Source: an uncultured Bacteroidales bacterium
GTDB taxonomy: Bacteria > Bacteroidota > Bacteroidia > Bacteroidales > Paludibacteraceae
Direction: 5' to 3'
DNA length: 20,182 bases
NCBI GenBank assembly: GCA_937901025.1
Contig: CALCGR010000163.1
Span: forward strand, 1 to 20,182
The notes below the pieces were generated by a model. That model did no database searches. It had not been told where the DNA came from and saw nothing but the letters and a program-made list of their open reading frames with translations. The position numbers and the translations under genes are program-made. Of the stretch, positions 5,739-13,797 are shown one piece after another. Position 1 is the first letter of the stretch. Each line of letters opens with the position of its first letter.

Positions 5739-8057
5739 TCAATCTGCCAAATAATGCTCTCGCAGCGGTTGGAGGACGGGATTGCCGGTCAAGACGATTT
5801 CCTGCTCTAAGCGGATATCCTGACTGGAAGCACCCACCTTGACAAGGAAACGACCGGGTTCGATATTCCAACCCTCCGGCGACCAATAACCGAACTGCTC
5901 CGTATATAAACGGACACGAACGGTCTGCGTCTCGTTCGGCTCCACACTCACCCGCGCAAAACCTTGCAGTTGTATCGGTTTATGCTTCGCAGACCGATCA
6001 ACAGGCGACACGTAAATCTCAACTATCTCGTCCGCTGCCACTTCACCCGTATTCGTGACATTAACCTTTAGATCCAAATGGTCCGCCGAGGTCTTCACTT
6101 CCTTAGGCAGTTGCAAACCGCTATAGGCAAACGTAGTATAACTCAGTCCGTAACCAAACGGCCACGCTACCCTTTCATCCTCCGGCAGCAAGCCATAATT
6201 ATAACAGATAGGCTCGTGCATCTCAACCGCCGGATAAGTGACACTCAGTTTGCCCGACGGCACCACCTTACCATACAGCAAATCCGCTACCGCTCTTCCG
6301 CCCATCTCACCCGGATACCAGGCTTGCAGGATAGCGGCGCAGTCCTTCGCAATAGCCGAAACGACTTGTGCACGTCCACCAAAAAGGACTAAGACCACCG
6401 GCTTACCGGTAGCAATCAGTTCTTTTACAAACTGCTCTTGCGACCCGGGCAGACGCAACGTCTTACGGTCGCGGTTCTCGCCACACAGCATCACATTTTC
6501 ACCCATCGCCGCGATAATCACATCGCTCTGTTTCGCTATCTCCAATGCCGCTTTTCTGTCGATTACTTCGTCGTTTTTCACTTGACGGCCTTGCACTTGG
6601 CGCATATATTCGGCACGCGCATCCCCAAACTCTTCAATGATGGTCTCTAGCTCCTCCGTCCAGTCGCATCCGCGGCTGTAACTAAGGCTCGAGCCGTCGG
6701 GCAGACCCGCTTGCATTCCGTCCAATAAGGTATGGATAACCGGATGCAGCGCATCTTCTTCAAACAATTGCCAGAAATACCGCATCGAATGATACGAATA
6801 GTCGCCTAACATCGCCCACATCGAATTAGCATTCGGTCCCACCAACGCAATCTTCTGCTTTCCCGACAAAGGCAAAACACCATTATTCTGTAACAACACC
6901 ACCGACTGCGTCGCCAGTTCATAAGAAGTCTGCTGCTCCTCGGGACGATCCCATTCTATCGGGGTAGAGGAGGAGAGGGGTAGAGGAGTAGGGTTAGCTA
7001 TATTATCAAGTAACCCCAAGCGGTATTTGAGGCGAAGGACAGCCTTCACGGCACGCTCGATATCGGCTTCGTCAATCAGCCCTTGTTCCAAGGCTTGAGG
7101 CAAGTACCTATACGCGTTTCCATCGGGAAAATCCACGTCATTACCCGCCTTCAATGCCGCTGCCGCACAATGGACCGTATCGGGTTCGGCATCGTTCTGC
7201 TCAATAGCCCCGTAATCGCTCACAATAACCCCATCGAAATGCATATAGTTGCGTGCTACCTGAGTCAGATACTGTTTATTGGCAATCATCTTCACCCCTT
7301 CCACCGAGTGATACGCGGGCATCAAAGCCTGGCTGTGCGCCAAACGGAAGATGGCCTCGTGCGGCAGCAGGATCTCCTCCATCCGCTCTTTGAGCGGAGC
7401 GTCGCCCCCGCCACCATAACCTAAATAATGCTTGGTACAGGCGGCCACACCATCGCGTAAGTCGCCGTGCTGCAAGCCTTTAACGAACGCCACCCCCATC
7501 GCCGCAGACAGGTAAGCATCCTCGCCGTACGACTCCTCCAAGCGGTTGAAGGACGGATTGCGTATCACATCCACCATCGGCGAGAGCGCCAAGCGTCCGC
7601 CAATCATCTTCAGATCGGTAGCGGTCTGATAGGTCTTCACCTCAGCCAAAGCGGGATTGAACGAACAGGCTAAGCCTATCTGTTGAGGATAGACAGTCGC
7701 CCCATAAGCCGCTACACCACTGAGCACCTCCTCATGAAAGAGGGCGGGGATATAATGCCTATTATGCTGTTGAAGCCAGTTTTGCATCGTAATCACTTTC
7801 TCGCGCATCTGCTCGGGCGTGGCGCGGTGGGTAACGGCAAACTGCGAGAAGTGTCCCGCACCATGGATAAGGTCGCGTTCACACTTGGCGGTATCCAGTT
7901 GGCCGTCGGGCAGGAAATAATCGCCCAGATGTTGGCCGTGCAACTGCGCGAGGCGCTCTTCAAAGGTCATACTATTGTATAACCTGTCAATAGTTTGGTT
8001 CATAGACGTACAGGAAAACATAAGAAAGGAAAAGAATAAAAAGGTAAGTTTTTTCAT
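5739..8057 (-). CDS. GH3 beta-glycosidase lipoprotein
   Basis: The 772-residue protein is a family 3 glycoside hydrolase that probably removes terminal beta-linked glucose or xylose from oligosaccharides at the outer membrane or in the periplasm. The lipobox is LMFSC (Cys16). The N-terminal TIM-barrel contains RLEESYGED, the KHY variant of the KHF motif (Lys209) and the nucleophile region VIVSDYGA (Asp281). The alpha/beta sandwich follows (GENRDRKTLRLPGSQ), then an FnIII-like C-terminal domain. The frame is open to an earlier ATG at 8090, but that ATG lies inside the -7 promoter element, so 8057 is chosen. The stop is 20 bp from the promoter of the accessory cluster. Residues about 356-366 in the interdomain linker are encoded by an 8-mer tandem array. 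Substrate cannot be told from sequence. Confidence 0.93.
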   Translation of the reverse strand: MKKLTFLFFSFLMFSCTSMNQTIDRLYNSMTFEERLAQLHGQHLGDYFLPDGQLDTAKCERDLIHGAGHFSQFAVTHRATPEQMREKVITMQNWLQQHNRHYIPALFHEEVLSGVAAYGATVYPQQIGLACSFNPALAEVKTYQTATDLKMIGGRLALSPMVDVIRNPSFNRLEESYGEDAYLSAAMGVAFVKGLQHGDLRDGVAACTKHYLGYGGGGDAPLKERMEEILLPHEAIFRLAHSQALMPAYHSVEGVKMIANKQYLTQVARNYMHFDGVIVSDYGAIEQNDAEPDTVHCAAAALKAGNDVDFPDGNAYRYLPQALEQGLIDEADIERAVKAVLRLKYRLGLLDNIANPTPLPLSSSTPIEWDRPEEQQTSYELATQSVVLLQNNGVLPLSGKQKIALVGPNANSMWAMLGDYSYHSMRYFWQLFEEDALHPVIHTLLDGMQAGLPDGSSLSYSRGCDWTEELETIIEEFGDARAEYMRQVQGRQVKNDEVIDRKAALEIAKQSDVIIAAMGENVMLCGENRDRKTLRLPGSQEQFVKELIATGKPVVLVLFGGRAQVVSAIAKDCAAILQAWYPGEMGGRAVADLLYGKVVPSGKLSVTYPAVEMHEPICYNYGLLPEDERVAWPFGYGLSYTTFAYSGLQLPKEVKTSADHLDLKVNVTNTGEVAADEIVEIYVSPVDRSAKHKPIQLQGFARVSVEPNETQTVRVRLYTEQFGYWSPEGWNIEPGRFLVKVGASSQDIRLEQEIVLTGNPVLQPLREHYLAD
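6960..6991 (-). repeat. Four 8-bp tandem units inside GH3 gene
   Basis: On the minus strand, four consecutive 8-mers of the form CTACYCCY (one unit CTCCTCCT) encode a Pro/Leu/Ser/Thr-rich linker peptide (PTPLPLSSSTP). The same unit family occurs twice in ispG. Confidence 0.8.
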
Positions 8058-8087
8058 GATTTTGCGGTTATTCATCAATTTGTTGTG

Positions 8088-8119
8088 CAAAATTACAACT
8101 TTTTTTCGATATATGCAAA
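8088..8119 (-). promoter_or_regulatory. Promoter of GH3 gene
   Basis: Minus-strand TTTG (8116-8119), a 20-base spacer and TAATTTTG (8088-8095). Transcription should start near 8081. That excludes the ATG at 8090 and supports translation from 8057. Its -33 element lies 4 bp from the leuS -33 element, within the palindrome GCAAATTTATTTGC (8115-8128). Confidence 0.85.
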
Positions 8120-8123
8120 TTTA

Positions 8124-8155
8124 TTTGCAAATATCATAAATTTTGCGTATCTTTG
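8124..8155 (+). promoter_or_regulatory. Promoter of leuS
   Basis: TTTG (8124-8127), a 20-base spacer and TATCTTTG (8148-8155), followed by a leader of about 20 bases to the leuS ATG at 8181. It is back to back with the GH3 promoter. Confidence 0.9.
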
Positions 8156-8180
8156 CAGCCGCAATTAAATTACGATAATT

Positions 8181-10961
8181 ATGGACTATAATTTTCAGGA
8201 GATTGAGAAACATTGGCAAGAAGCGTGGGCAAAGGCCAATGCGTACAAAGTAAGTAACGAAAGTGAGAAAAAACCGTACTACGTTCTCGACATGTTCCCC
8301 TACCCCAGCGGAGCGGGACTGCACGTAGGACACCCGCTTGGCTACATCGCCAGCGATATATACAGTCGCTACAAACGGCTGCAAGGGTTTAATGTGCTGC
8401 ACCCGATGGGCTTCGACTCGTACGGTCTGCCCGCAGAGCAATACGCCATTCAGACCGGACAACACCCCGAGATAACCACCGAAGAGAACATCGCCCGGTA
8501 TATCTCCCAACTCAAGAAAATCGGCTTCTGCTACGACTGGGACCGACAAGTCAAGACCTGCGATCCCGACTTCTATAAATGGACCCAATGGGCATTCATT
8601 CAGATGTTTAACTCCTACTACGACACGCAGTTGGACAAGGCACAACCTATCTCTAAACTCATTGCCGAATGGGAAGCCAATGACCCCACATGGAAGACCC
8701 TGAGCGAGAAAGAGCAACAGGAACGTCTCATGAACTACCGTATCGCTTATCTGGCGGATACGAAGGTGAACTGGTGCCCGCAACTCGGCACCGTACTCGC
8801 CAATGACGAGGTAAGCGAAGGGCTGTCCGTACGCGGCGGCTATCCGGTAGAGCAACGTGTGATGCGCCAGTGGTGCTTGCGCATCAGTGCCTACGCCGGC
8901 AGGCTGCTCGAAGGACTGGACCGCATCGACTGGACCGAGTCCCTCAAGGAGACCCAACGCAACTGGATCGGTCGCAGCGAAGGCGCGGAGATGCGCTTCG
9001 CCATCAAGGGACAAGATGAGCCCTTCACAATCTTCACCACCCGTGCGGACACGGTCTTCGGCGTGACCTTCATGGTACTCGCGCCCGAGAGCGAATACGT
9101 AGCGCGCGTCGTGACCGAAGACCAACGCAAGGCGGTGGACGAATACCTGGATGTCGTCAAACACCGCACGGAGCGCGAACGTATTGCCGACCGTAAGGTC
9201 AGCGGTGTGTTCACGGGCAGCTACGCCATCAACCCGCTCACGAACACGGAGATACCCATCTATATCAGCGATTACGTGTTGTCCGGTTACGGTACCGGTG
9301 CCATCATGGCCGTTCCGGCTCACGACAGTCGCGACTACGCCTTCGCCAAACACTTTAACTTACCGATTATCCCGCTCATCGAGGGCGCAGACGTGAGTGA
9401 ACAGAGTTTTGACGCTAAGGAAGGCAAGATGATCAACTCCGGTTTCCTCAATGGCTTAGAGGTGAAGGACGCCATCAAGAAGATGAAAGAATATATCACC
9501 GAGACGGGACTCGGTCGCGTGAAAGTCAACTACCGCTTACGCGACGCTATCTTCTCCCGTCAACGTTACTGGGGCGAACCCTTCCCCATCTACTATAAGG
9601 ACGGAATGCCCTATACGATTCCCGAGAGCGAACTGCCGCTCCGCTTGCCGGAAGTTAGTCAGTTCAAACCCACCGAGGACGGCCGTCCGCCGCTAGGTAA
9701 CGCCAAAGACTGGACCTACCAAGGCTATCCATTGGAACTCTGCACGATGCCGGGTTTCGCGGGCAGCAGTGCGTATTACCTACGTTATATGGACAACCAC
9801 AATGACAAGGCATTGGTGGATAAACAGGTGAACGCGTATTGGGGCAATGTGAACCTATATATCGGCGGCACCGAGCACGCAACGGGACACCTTATATATA
9901 GTAGGTTCTGGAATAAGTTCCTCTACGACCTAGGCTATATCTGCAAGGACGAACCCTTCCAGAAGCTGATTAACCAAGGAATGATCCAAGGACGCAGTAA
10001 CTTCGTTTACCGGTATATCGGCGAGGGCGCTCCTGCCAATCAGTTCATCTCGTTCAACCTCATCGATAACCCCGAATATAAGGGTAAAGTACAACCCATC
10101 CACGTGAATATCAACCTCGTTCACAACGATATCCTGGACGTGGACGCTTTCCGCGCTTGGATGCCGGAATATAGGAACGCTACGTTCATCTACGCCGACG
10201 GAACGACGGATGTCGACAACCCGTATATCGGTATGGCTTCCCCCAAGCAGTATATCTGCGGCTGGGCGGTAGAGAAGATGAGTAAGTCGATGTTCAATGT
10301 CGTCAACCCGGATGATGTAGTCGAGAAATATGGTGCCGACACGTTGCGTCTCTACGAGATGTTCCTCGGTCCGCTGGAGGTCTCCAAACCCTGGGACACG
10401 AACGGCATCGACGGTGTTCACCGTTTCCTGCGCAAACTATGGGGTATGTACGAGAACGTGACCGATGCCGAACCGACGGCAGAGGAACTGCGTTCACTCC
10501 ATAAACTGATCAAGAAAATCACGTGGGACATCGAGAACTTCTCATTCAACACCTCTATCCCGGCGTTTATGATTGCCCAAACCGAACTGGCGGCACTCCA
10601 TTGCGATAAGAAAGCTATCTTAGCCCCCATCGCCATCCTCTTGGCTCCCTATGCTCCGCATATCGCCGAAGCGATGTGGGAGAGGTGTAAGGAAATAGGA
10701 AATAGGATTGAGGAAATAGGATTTGTCATTGATGCTGAGTGGCCGAGATGGGAGGAGAAGTATTTGGAAGAAAGCACGCAGAAGTATCCCGTACAGTTCA
10801 ACGGTAAGGTACGTTTCACTATTGAGGTGAGCAAGACGATGAGCAAGGAGGACGTTGAGAAAGTGGTGATGAACGATGAGCAGACGGCTAAGTTCCTCAA
10901 CGGGCAGGCACCGAAGAAAGTGATTGTCGTTCCCGGCCGCATCGTCAATATCGTACTATAA
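8181..10961 (+). CDS. leuS: Leucyl-tRNA synthetase
   Basis: This 926-residue class I synthetase charges tRNA-Leu with leucine using ATP. The HIGH-type motif is HVGH (48-51), preceded by MFPYPSGAGL. The CP1 editing domain shows GTGAIMAVPAHDSRDYAF with HDSRD at 381-385. The catalytic KMSKS is at 699-703. The C-terminal region holds the anticodon-binding helices and ends with VPGRIVNIVL. It is somewhat longer than the E. coli enzyme, as is usual in Bacteroidetes. Residues about 837-848 (KEIGNRIEEIGF), between the anticodon-binding domain and the C-terminal domain, are encoded by a 7-mer tandem array that is absent from typical LeuRS. The gene stands alone, divergent from the GH3 gene and convergent with tRNA-Lys. 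Confidence 0.98.
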   Translation: MDYNFQEIEKHWQEAWAKANAYKVSNESEKKPYYVLDMFPYPSGAGLHVGHPLGYIASDIYSRYKRLQGFNVLHPMGFDSYGLPAEQYAIQTGQHPEITTEENIARYISQLKKIGFCYDWDRQVKTCDPDFYKWTQWAFIQMFNSYYDTQLDKAQPISKLIAEWEANDPTWKTLSEKEQQERLMNYRIAYLADTKVNWCPQLGTVLANDEVSEGLSVRGGYPVEQRVMRQWCLRISAYAGRLLEGLDRIDWTESLKETQRNWIGRSEGAEMRFAIKGQDEPFTIFTTRADTVFGVTFMVLAPESEYVARVVTEDQRKAVDEYLDVVKHRTERERIADRKVSGVFTGSYAINPLTNTEIPIYISDYVLSGYGTGAIMAVPAHDSRDYAFAKHFNLPIIPLIEGADVSEQSFDAKEGKMINSGFLNGLEVKDAIKKMKEYITETGLGRVKVNYRLRDAIFSRQRYWGEPFPIYYKDGMPYTIPESELPLRLPEVSQFKPTEDGRPPLGNAKDWTYQGYPLELCTMPGFAGSSAYYLRYMDNHNDKALVDKQVNAYWGNVNLYIGGTEHATGHLIYSRFWNKFLYDLGYICKDEPFQKLINQGMIQGRSNFVYRYIGEGAPANQFISFNLIDNPEYKGKVQPIHVNINLVHNDILDVDAFRAWMPEYRNATFIYADGTTDVDNPYIGMASPKQYICGWAVEKMSKSMFNVVNPDDVVEKYGADTLRLYEMFLGPLEVSKPWDTNGIDGVHRFLRKLWGMYENVTDAEPTAEELRSLHKLIKKITWDIENFSFNTSIPAFMIAQTELAALHCDKKAILAPIAILLAPYAPHIAEAMWERCKEIGNRIEEIGFVIDAEWPRWEEKYLEESTQKYPVQFNGKVRFTIEVSKTMSKEDVEKVVMNDEQTAKFLNGQAPKKVIVVPGRIVNIVL
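10690..10724 (+). repeat. Five 7-bp tandem units inside leuS
   Basis: Five consecutive 7-mers of the family GGAAATA/GGATTGA/GGATTTG. An 18-bp stretch of this array is identical, in inverted orientation, to the array beside dnaK (17995-18020). Confidence 0.85.
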
Positions 10962-11191
10962 CAAACTGGGGCTCGTACAAGCCGGAGGCGCAGATCGTTC
11001 GAGCGAAGCGAGATAAGAACCCGGCCAACGTGCCCGAGGTGACACAGTTTTTTTGTAACTGCGATGTCGATAGATGCTGTCTATCGTAGATAGACGGATG
11101 TGAGCGATTAGCCGATGGGAGCTTGCTCACGAACGGCTAAGCACACACAGCCATCGACCGCGGAAGCGGAGCAGATATCGACAGAGCAACG
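10962..11191. other. Structured intergenic region between leuS and tRNA-Lys
   Basis: No gene is visible. The stretch is rich in dyads: GTCTATC-GTA-GATAGAC (11080-11096, perfect); TTAGCCG (11109-11115) pairing with CGGCTAA (11135-11141) around an inner GAGC-TT-GCTC; CCGC-GGAA-GCGG (11159-11170); and GTCGAT (11067-11072) that can pair with ATCGAC at 11154-11159 or 11178-11183, enclosing the first two. A T-run at 11049-11055 may end leuS transcription. It could be a decayed element or a folded RNA. The strand is unknown. Confidence 0.5.
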
Positions 11192-11217
11192 AAAAAAAAA
11201 GAGGTCGAAAGACCTCT
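11192..11217 (-). terminator. Terminator of tRNA-Lys
   Basis: On the minus strand, AGAGGTC-TTTC-GACCTCT (7-bp stem, tetraloop) begins 4 bases after the tRNA 3' end and is followed by a run of nine T. This is a strong intrinsic terminator. Confidence 0.9.
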
Positions 11218-11220
11218 CAG

Positions 11221-11293
11221 TGATCCAGCTGGGGCTCGAACCCAGGACCCCATCCTTAAAAGGGATGTGCTCTACCTGCTGAGCTACTGAATC
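11221..11293 (-). tRNA. tRNA-Lys (UUU)
   Basis: The 73-base cloverleaf is complete. The acceptor stem is GATTCAG/CTGGATC (one G-T pair), the D stem GCTC/GAGC, and the anticodon stem CATCC/GGATG with loop CTTTTAA, giving anticodon UUU. The T stem is CTGGG/CCCAG with loop TTCGAGC, and the discriminator base is A. CCA is not encoded. It has its own promoter and terminator, and the leader between the -7 element and the tRNA is 24 bp. Confidence 0.97.
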
Positions 11294-11317
11294 ATGCTTT
11301 TTTCACGAAAGCGACTG

Positions 11318-11349
11318 CAAAGGTACTGCTTTTTTTTGAAACTACCAAA
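11318..11349 (-). promoter_or_regulatory. Promoter of tRNA-Lys
   Basis: Minus-strand TTTG (11346-11349), a 20-base spacer and TACCTTTG (11318-11325). Confidence 0.85.
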
Positions 11350-11395
11350 TATATTTGTATTTTTTTTGTAAAAAAGTCCATTTTTATCAGTTTAT

Positions 11396-12748
11396 ATGGC
11401 AAAATTTGAAGATTATCACCGTCGTAAGACCTCCACTACCCGTGTTGGCAAGCTTTTGATTGGCAGCGATTACCCTATCCGTATCCAAACGATGGCGAAC
11501 ACTTCGACCAACGATATCGAAGGGTCCGTGGCACAAGCCCAACGGGTACAAGCCGCCGGAGCAGACCTGTTCCGCTTCACTACACAAGGAATGAAGGAAG
11601 TGGAGTCACTGATGGAGATTCGCGACACCCTACACCTCTCCTCCTCTACTCCCCTACTCCCCTTAGTGGCAGACATCCACTTCCGTTCGGACGTAGCGGA
11701 TGCCGCGGCAGCGGTCGTAGAGAAAGTGCGCATCAATCCGGGGAACTACGCCAATGATCCCGCCACGATACGGGAGCGTTTTACGCACCTGATATCCATC
11801 TGCAAGACCTACCACACCGCCTTGCGCATCGGAGTGAACCACGGTTCGCTATCCAAACGGATGATGGACTTATACGGCGACACCCCGCGGGGGATGGTGG
11901 AGAGTGCAATGGAGTTCCTGCGCATTGCCGTAGAAGAAGATTTTCACGATATCGTCCTATCGATTAAAGCCTCCAATCCGGCCATCATGGTGGATACCGT
12001 TCTGCTGCTCGTAGAGACGATGGAAAAAGAGAACATGTATTTCCCGCTGCATCTGGGTGTCACCGAGGCAGGGGAAGGACAGGACGGTCGCATCAAGTCC
12101 GCCGTAGGTATCGGTGCCTTACTCGCTGCCGGTATCGGCGACACCATCCGCGTCTCCTTATCCGAAGAACCCGAAGCGGAAGTACCCGTAGCACAAGCGT
12201 TGGTCGATTATTTCACCCATCCCAATAGCCCTCGCTATTCGGAGGCAGGAAACACCCTACCCATCTACTCCTCTACCCCCCTACCCCCCGATCTCAAGAA
12301 ACTCTACATCGCCGCCGAGGCGGGATATACGATGCTCGTCAAGCACGAAGAGTGGTCGTATCCCGAGGATGAGGCGTTACAAAACGATATCCTGCAAGCA
12401 GCAGGAAAGATACGGTATAAGACGGAGTTTGTCTCTTGTCCCGGTTGCGGTCGCACGATGTTTGACCTCCAAAAAACCGTCAAGGACATCAAAGAGGCGC
12501 TATCAGCGCACTCCTTCCCCTTTGAGGGGAAGACCGGGTTAGGGTCGTTCCCCAAGATTGCCATCATGGGCTGTATCGTCAACGGTCCCGGCGAGATGGC
12601 GGATGCCGACTACGGGTACGTGGGTGCCGGCAAAGACCGCGTGAGTCTCTACCGCAAGAAAGAGTGTGTACTCAAGAACATTCCCCAAGAACAAGCCGTT
12701 GCGAAACTGATTGAGCTCATTGAGCAAGATAATAAAACCAATAAATAA
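11396..12748 (+). CDS. ispG: 4-hydroxy-3-methylbut-2-enyl diphosphate synthase, short-insert form
   Basis: IspG (GcpE) converts MEcPP to HMBPP, the penultimate step of the MEP isoprenoid pathway, using a 4Fe-4S cluster. Cluster ligands are visible as SCPGC (Cys348, Cys351) and MGCIVNGPGE (Cys393, Glu400). The N-terminal TIM barrel shows PIRIQTMANT, LVADIHF, RINPGN and LGVTEAG. At 450 residues it is intermediate between the E. coli type (about 370) and the long Bacteroidetes and plant type (about 600 or more). Only about 68 residues (274-341) stand where the large inserted domain normally lies. Two 8-mer tandem arrays lie within the gene, at residues 79-89 and 288-298. No clear TTTG/TAnnTTTG promoter was found upstream. 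A lipoprotein gene follows after 3 bp. Confidence 0.96.
   Translation: MAKFEDYHRRKTSTTRVGKLLIGSDYPIRIQTMANTSTNDIEGSVAQAQRVQAAGADLFRFTTQGMKEVESLMEIRDTLHLSSSTPLLPLVADIHFRSDVADAAAAVVEKVRINPGNYANDPATIRERFTHLISICKTYHTALRIGVNHGSLSKRMMDLYGDTPRGMVESAMEFLRIAVEEDFHDIVLSIKASNPAIMVDTVLLLVETMEKENMYFPLHLGVTEAGEGQDGRIKSAVGIGALLAAGIGDTIRVSLSEEPEAEVPVAQALVDYFTHPNSPRYSEAGNTLPIYSSTPLPPDLKKLYIAAEAGYTMLVKHEEWSYPEDEALQNDILQAAGKIRYKTEFVSCPGCGRTMFDLQKTVKDIKEALSAHSFPFEGKTGLGSFPKIAIMGCIVNGPGEMADADYGYVGAGKDRVSLYRKKECVLKNIPQEQAVAKLIELIEQDNKTNK
11630..11661 (+). repeat. Four 8-bp tandem units in ispG (first array)
   Basis: Four consecutive 8-mers (CTACACCT, CTCCTCCT, then CTACTCCC twice). They encode LHLSSSTPLLP in the loop before the LVADIHF strand. 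Confidence 0.8.
12257..12288 (+). repeat. Four 8-bp tandem units in ispG (second array)
   Basis: Four consecutive 8-mers (CTACCCAT, CTACTCCT, then CTACCCCC twice). They encode LPIYSSTPLPP in the middle of the shortened insertion region. Confidence 0.8.
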
Positions 12749-12751
12749 TTA

Positions 12752-13792
12752 ATGAATAAAACTATGAAACCCTTGTTTTTTGTTACCGGCTTAAGTGTAG
12801 TATGCTTAAGTTTCGTTAGTTGTTCCTCCTCGTCTTCTAAGTCAGAGTCATCTGAGTCGTCTGCCGTTATCACTACGGCTGAAGTGCAGTTACCGGCTCT
12901 TAAAGAAGATGGTGTCACCGTTTTTGAGTCTTATTCCGATCATCAACTCAAGCAACTGGCCAAAGATGAACCGGAGTATTTGCGTTTTTATCAACAGATC
13001 TTCAAGGTGATGGCCTCTGCGCCTATGGAAAAAGAGCAACGCAAGGCATTTAAAGACTTAACTTACCGTCGTCTCTATCGTTATCTAACACTTCCGAAAA
13101 ACGATGAGTTTTGGACTCCTTATTTGGCACAATGGGAGCAAGAATGGCGTGCCATCTACGGCTATTACTACTATGAAGGAGCTGACTCCGCAGCCGCCTA
13201 TTGGAAACAAGTGGTGGATGATAGTATCAACTGCTATGCCCAAATTGAACCCGAAGCAATCCTTGTGACGGGCGAGTACGACTTCAGTTTGGAGACGGCG
13301 TATATGCGTTTTCTCGTTACCCCGCTCAAGGGTACGATTACGGAAATCTTTGTCTCCTATTGTACGGGGGCTTATGCCGATGAAGGACATAATTTTAATC
13401 CCTCTACGTTTTATGCTTATGATCCCATCACAGAGCCTACCCTCACGTTAGCGCGTTTAGGTAATCCGGATCCTTGGCGCGGGGTGAAGTTAGAAGATTT
13501 TCTCAAAGACCATTATATCAATACCGAGATCCGTCAAGTCACGGTTGACGGTGTTAATCATCGTTACGAAGACCTACACGTGCCGGAAGGCATAGAACGA
13601 TTGATCTTGGAAGATATAGTGCTGCACCGCAACCAAACGGCAAAGTATCTCAATCCTGATTTTGTGACACTTAAGAACTTCTTGGAGAATAAGAAGAAAG
13701 AAACTATTCAGTTGTCCGATCCTCTTTGCTACACGTTTGTAGAGACCCTTGCTACCACCTATATCGGTACCCTCTTCCGCAGTGTAAGATAG
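12752..13792 (+). CDS. Unknown lipoprotein, 346 residues
   Basis: The N-terminus is a lipoprotein signal with lipobox SFVSC (Cys24), followed by a Ser/Lys/Glu linker of about 20 residues. This predicts a lipid-anchored protein in the outer membrane or periplasm. The rest is a soluble, mixed fold rich in Tyr and Trp (EWRAIYGYYYYEG at 130-142, ITEIFVSYCTGAYADEG near 210). I do not recognise it. It starts 3 bp after ispG (TAA TTA ATG), so it is probably cotranscribed. ATG at 12764 (Met5, MKPLFF) is an equally credible start. Its stop is only 5 bp from the stop of the convergent AsmA-like gene, and no hairpin terminator is visible between them. Confidence 0.8.
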   Translation: MNKTMKPLFFVTGLSVVCLSFVSCSSSSSKSESSESSAVITTAEVQLPALKEDGVTVFESYSDHQLKQLAKDEPEYLRFYQQIFKVMASAPMEKEQRKAFKDLTYRRLYRYLTLPKNDEFWTPYLAQWEQEWRAIYGYYYYEGADSAAAYWKQVVDDSINCYAQIEPEAILVTGEYDFSLETAYMRFLVTPLKGTITEIFVSYCTGAYADEGHNFNPSTFYAYDPITEPTLTLARLGNPDPWRGVKLEDFLKDHYINTEIRQVTVDGVNHRYEDLHVPEGIERLILEDIVLHRNQTAKYLNPDFVTLKNFLENKKKETIQLSDPLCYTFVETLATTYIGTLFRSVR

Positions 13793-13797
13793 CCCCT

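Noticed and set aside
5620..5886. 88-codon minus-strand frame across the GH3 end and cluster promoter
   Set aside because: It is out of frame with GH3, covers the promoter, and is not protein-like.
8058..8090. Earlier GH3 start at 8090
   Set aside because: The ATG lies within the -7 element of the GH3 promoter, upstream of the expected transcript start, and would spoil the lipoprotein signal.
8121..9353. 410-codon open frame antisense to the start of leuS
   Set aside because: It lies opposite a certain leuS and its sequence is low-complexity and unlike any protein family. It arises from leuS codon use.
10966..11238. Possible attachment-site repeat: CTGGGGCTCG at 10966-10975 and in tRNA-Lys at 11229-11238
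   Set aside because: Only 10 bp match, the interval is 263 bp, and there is no integrase. It is probably a decayed tRNA fragment or chance.
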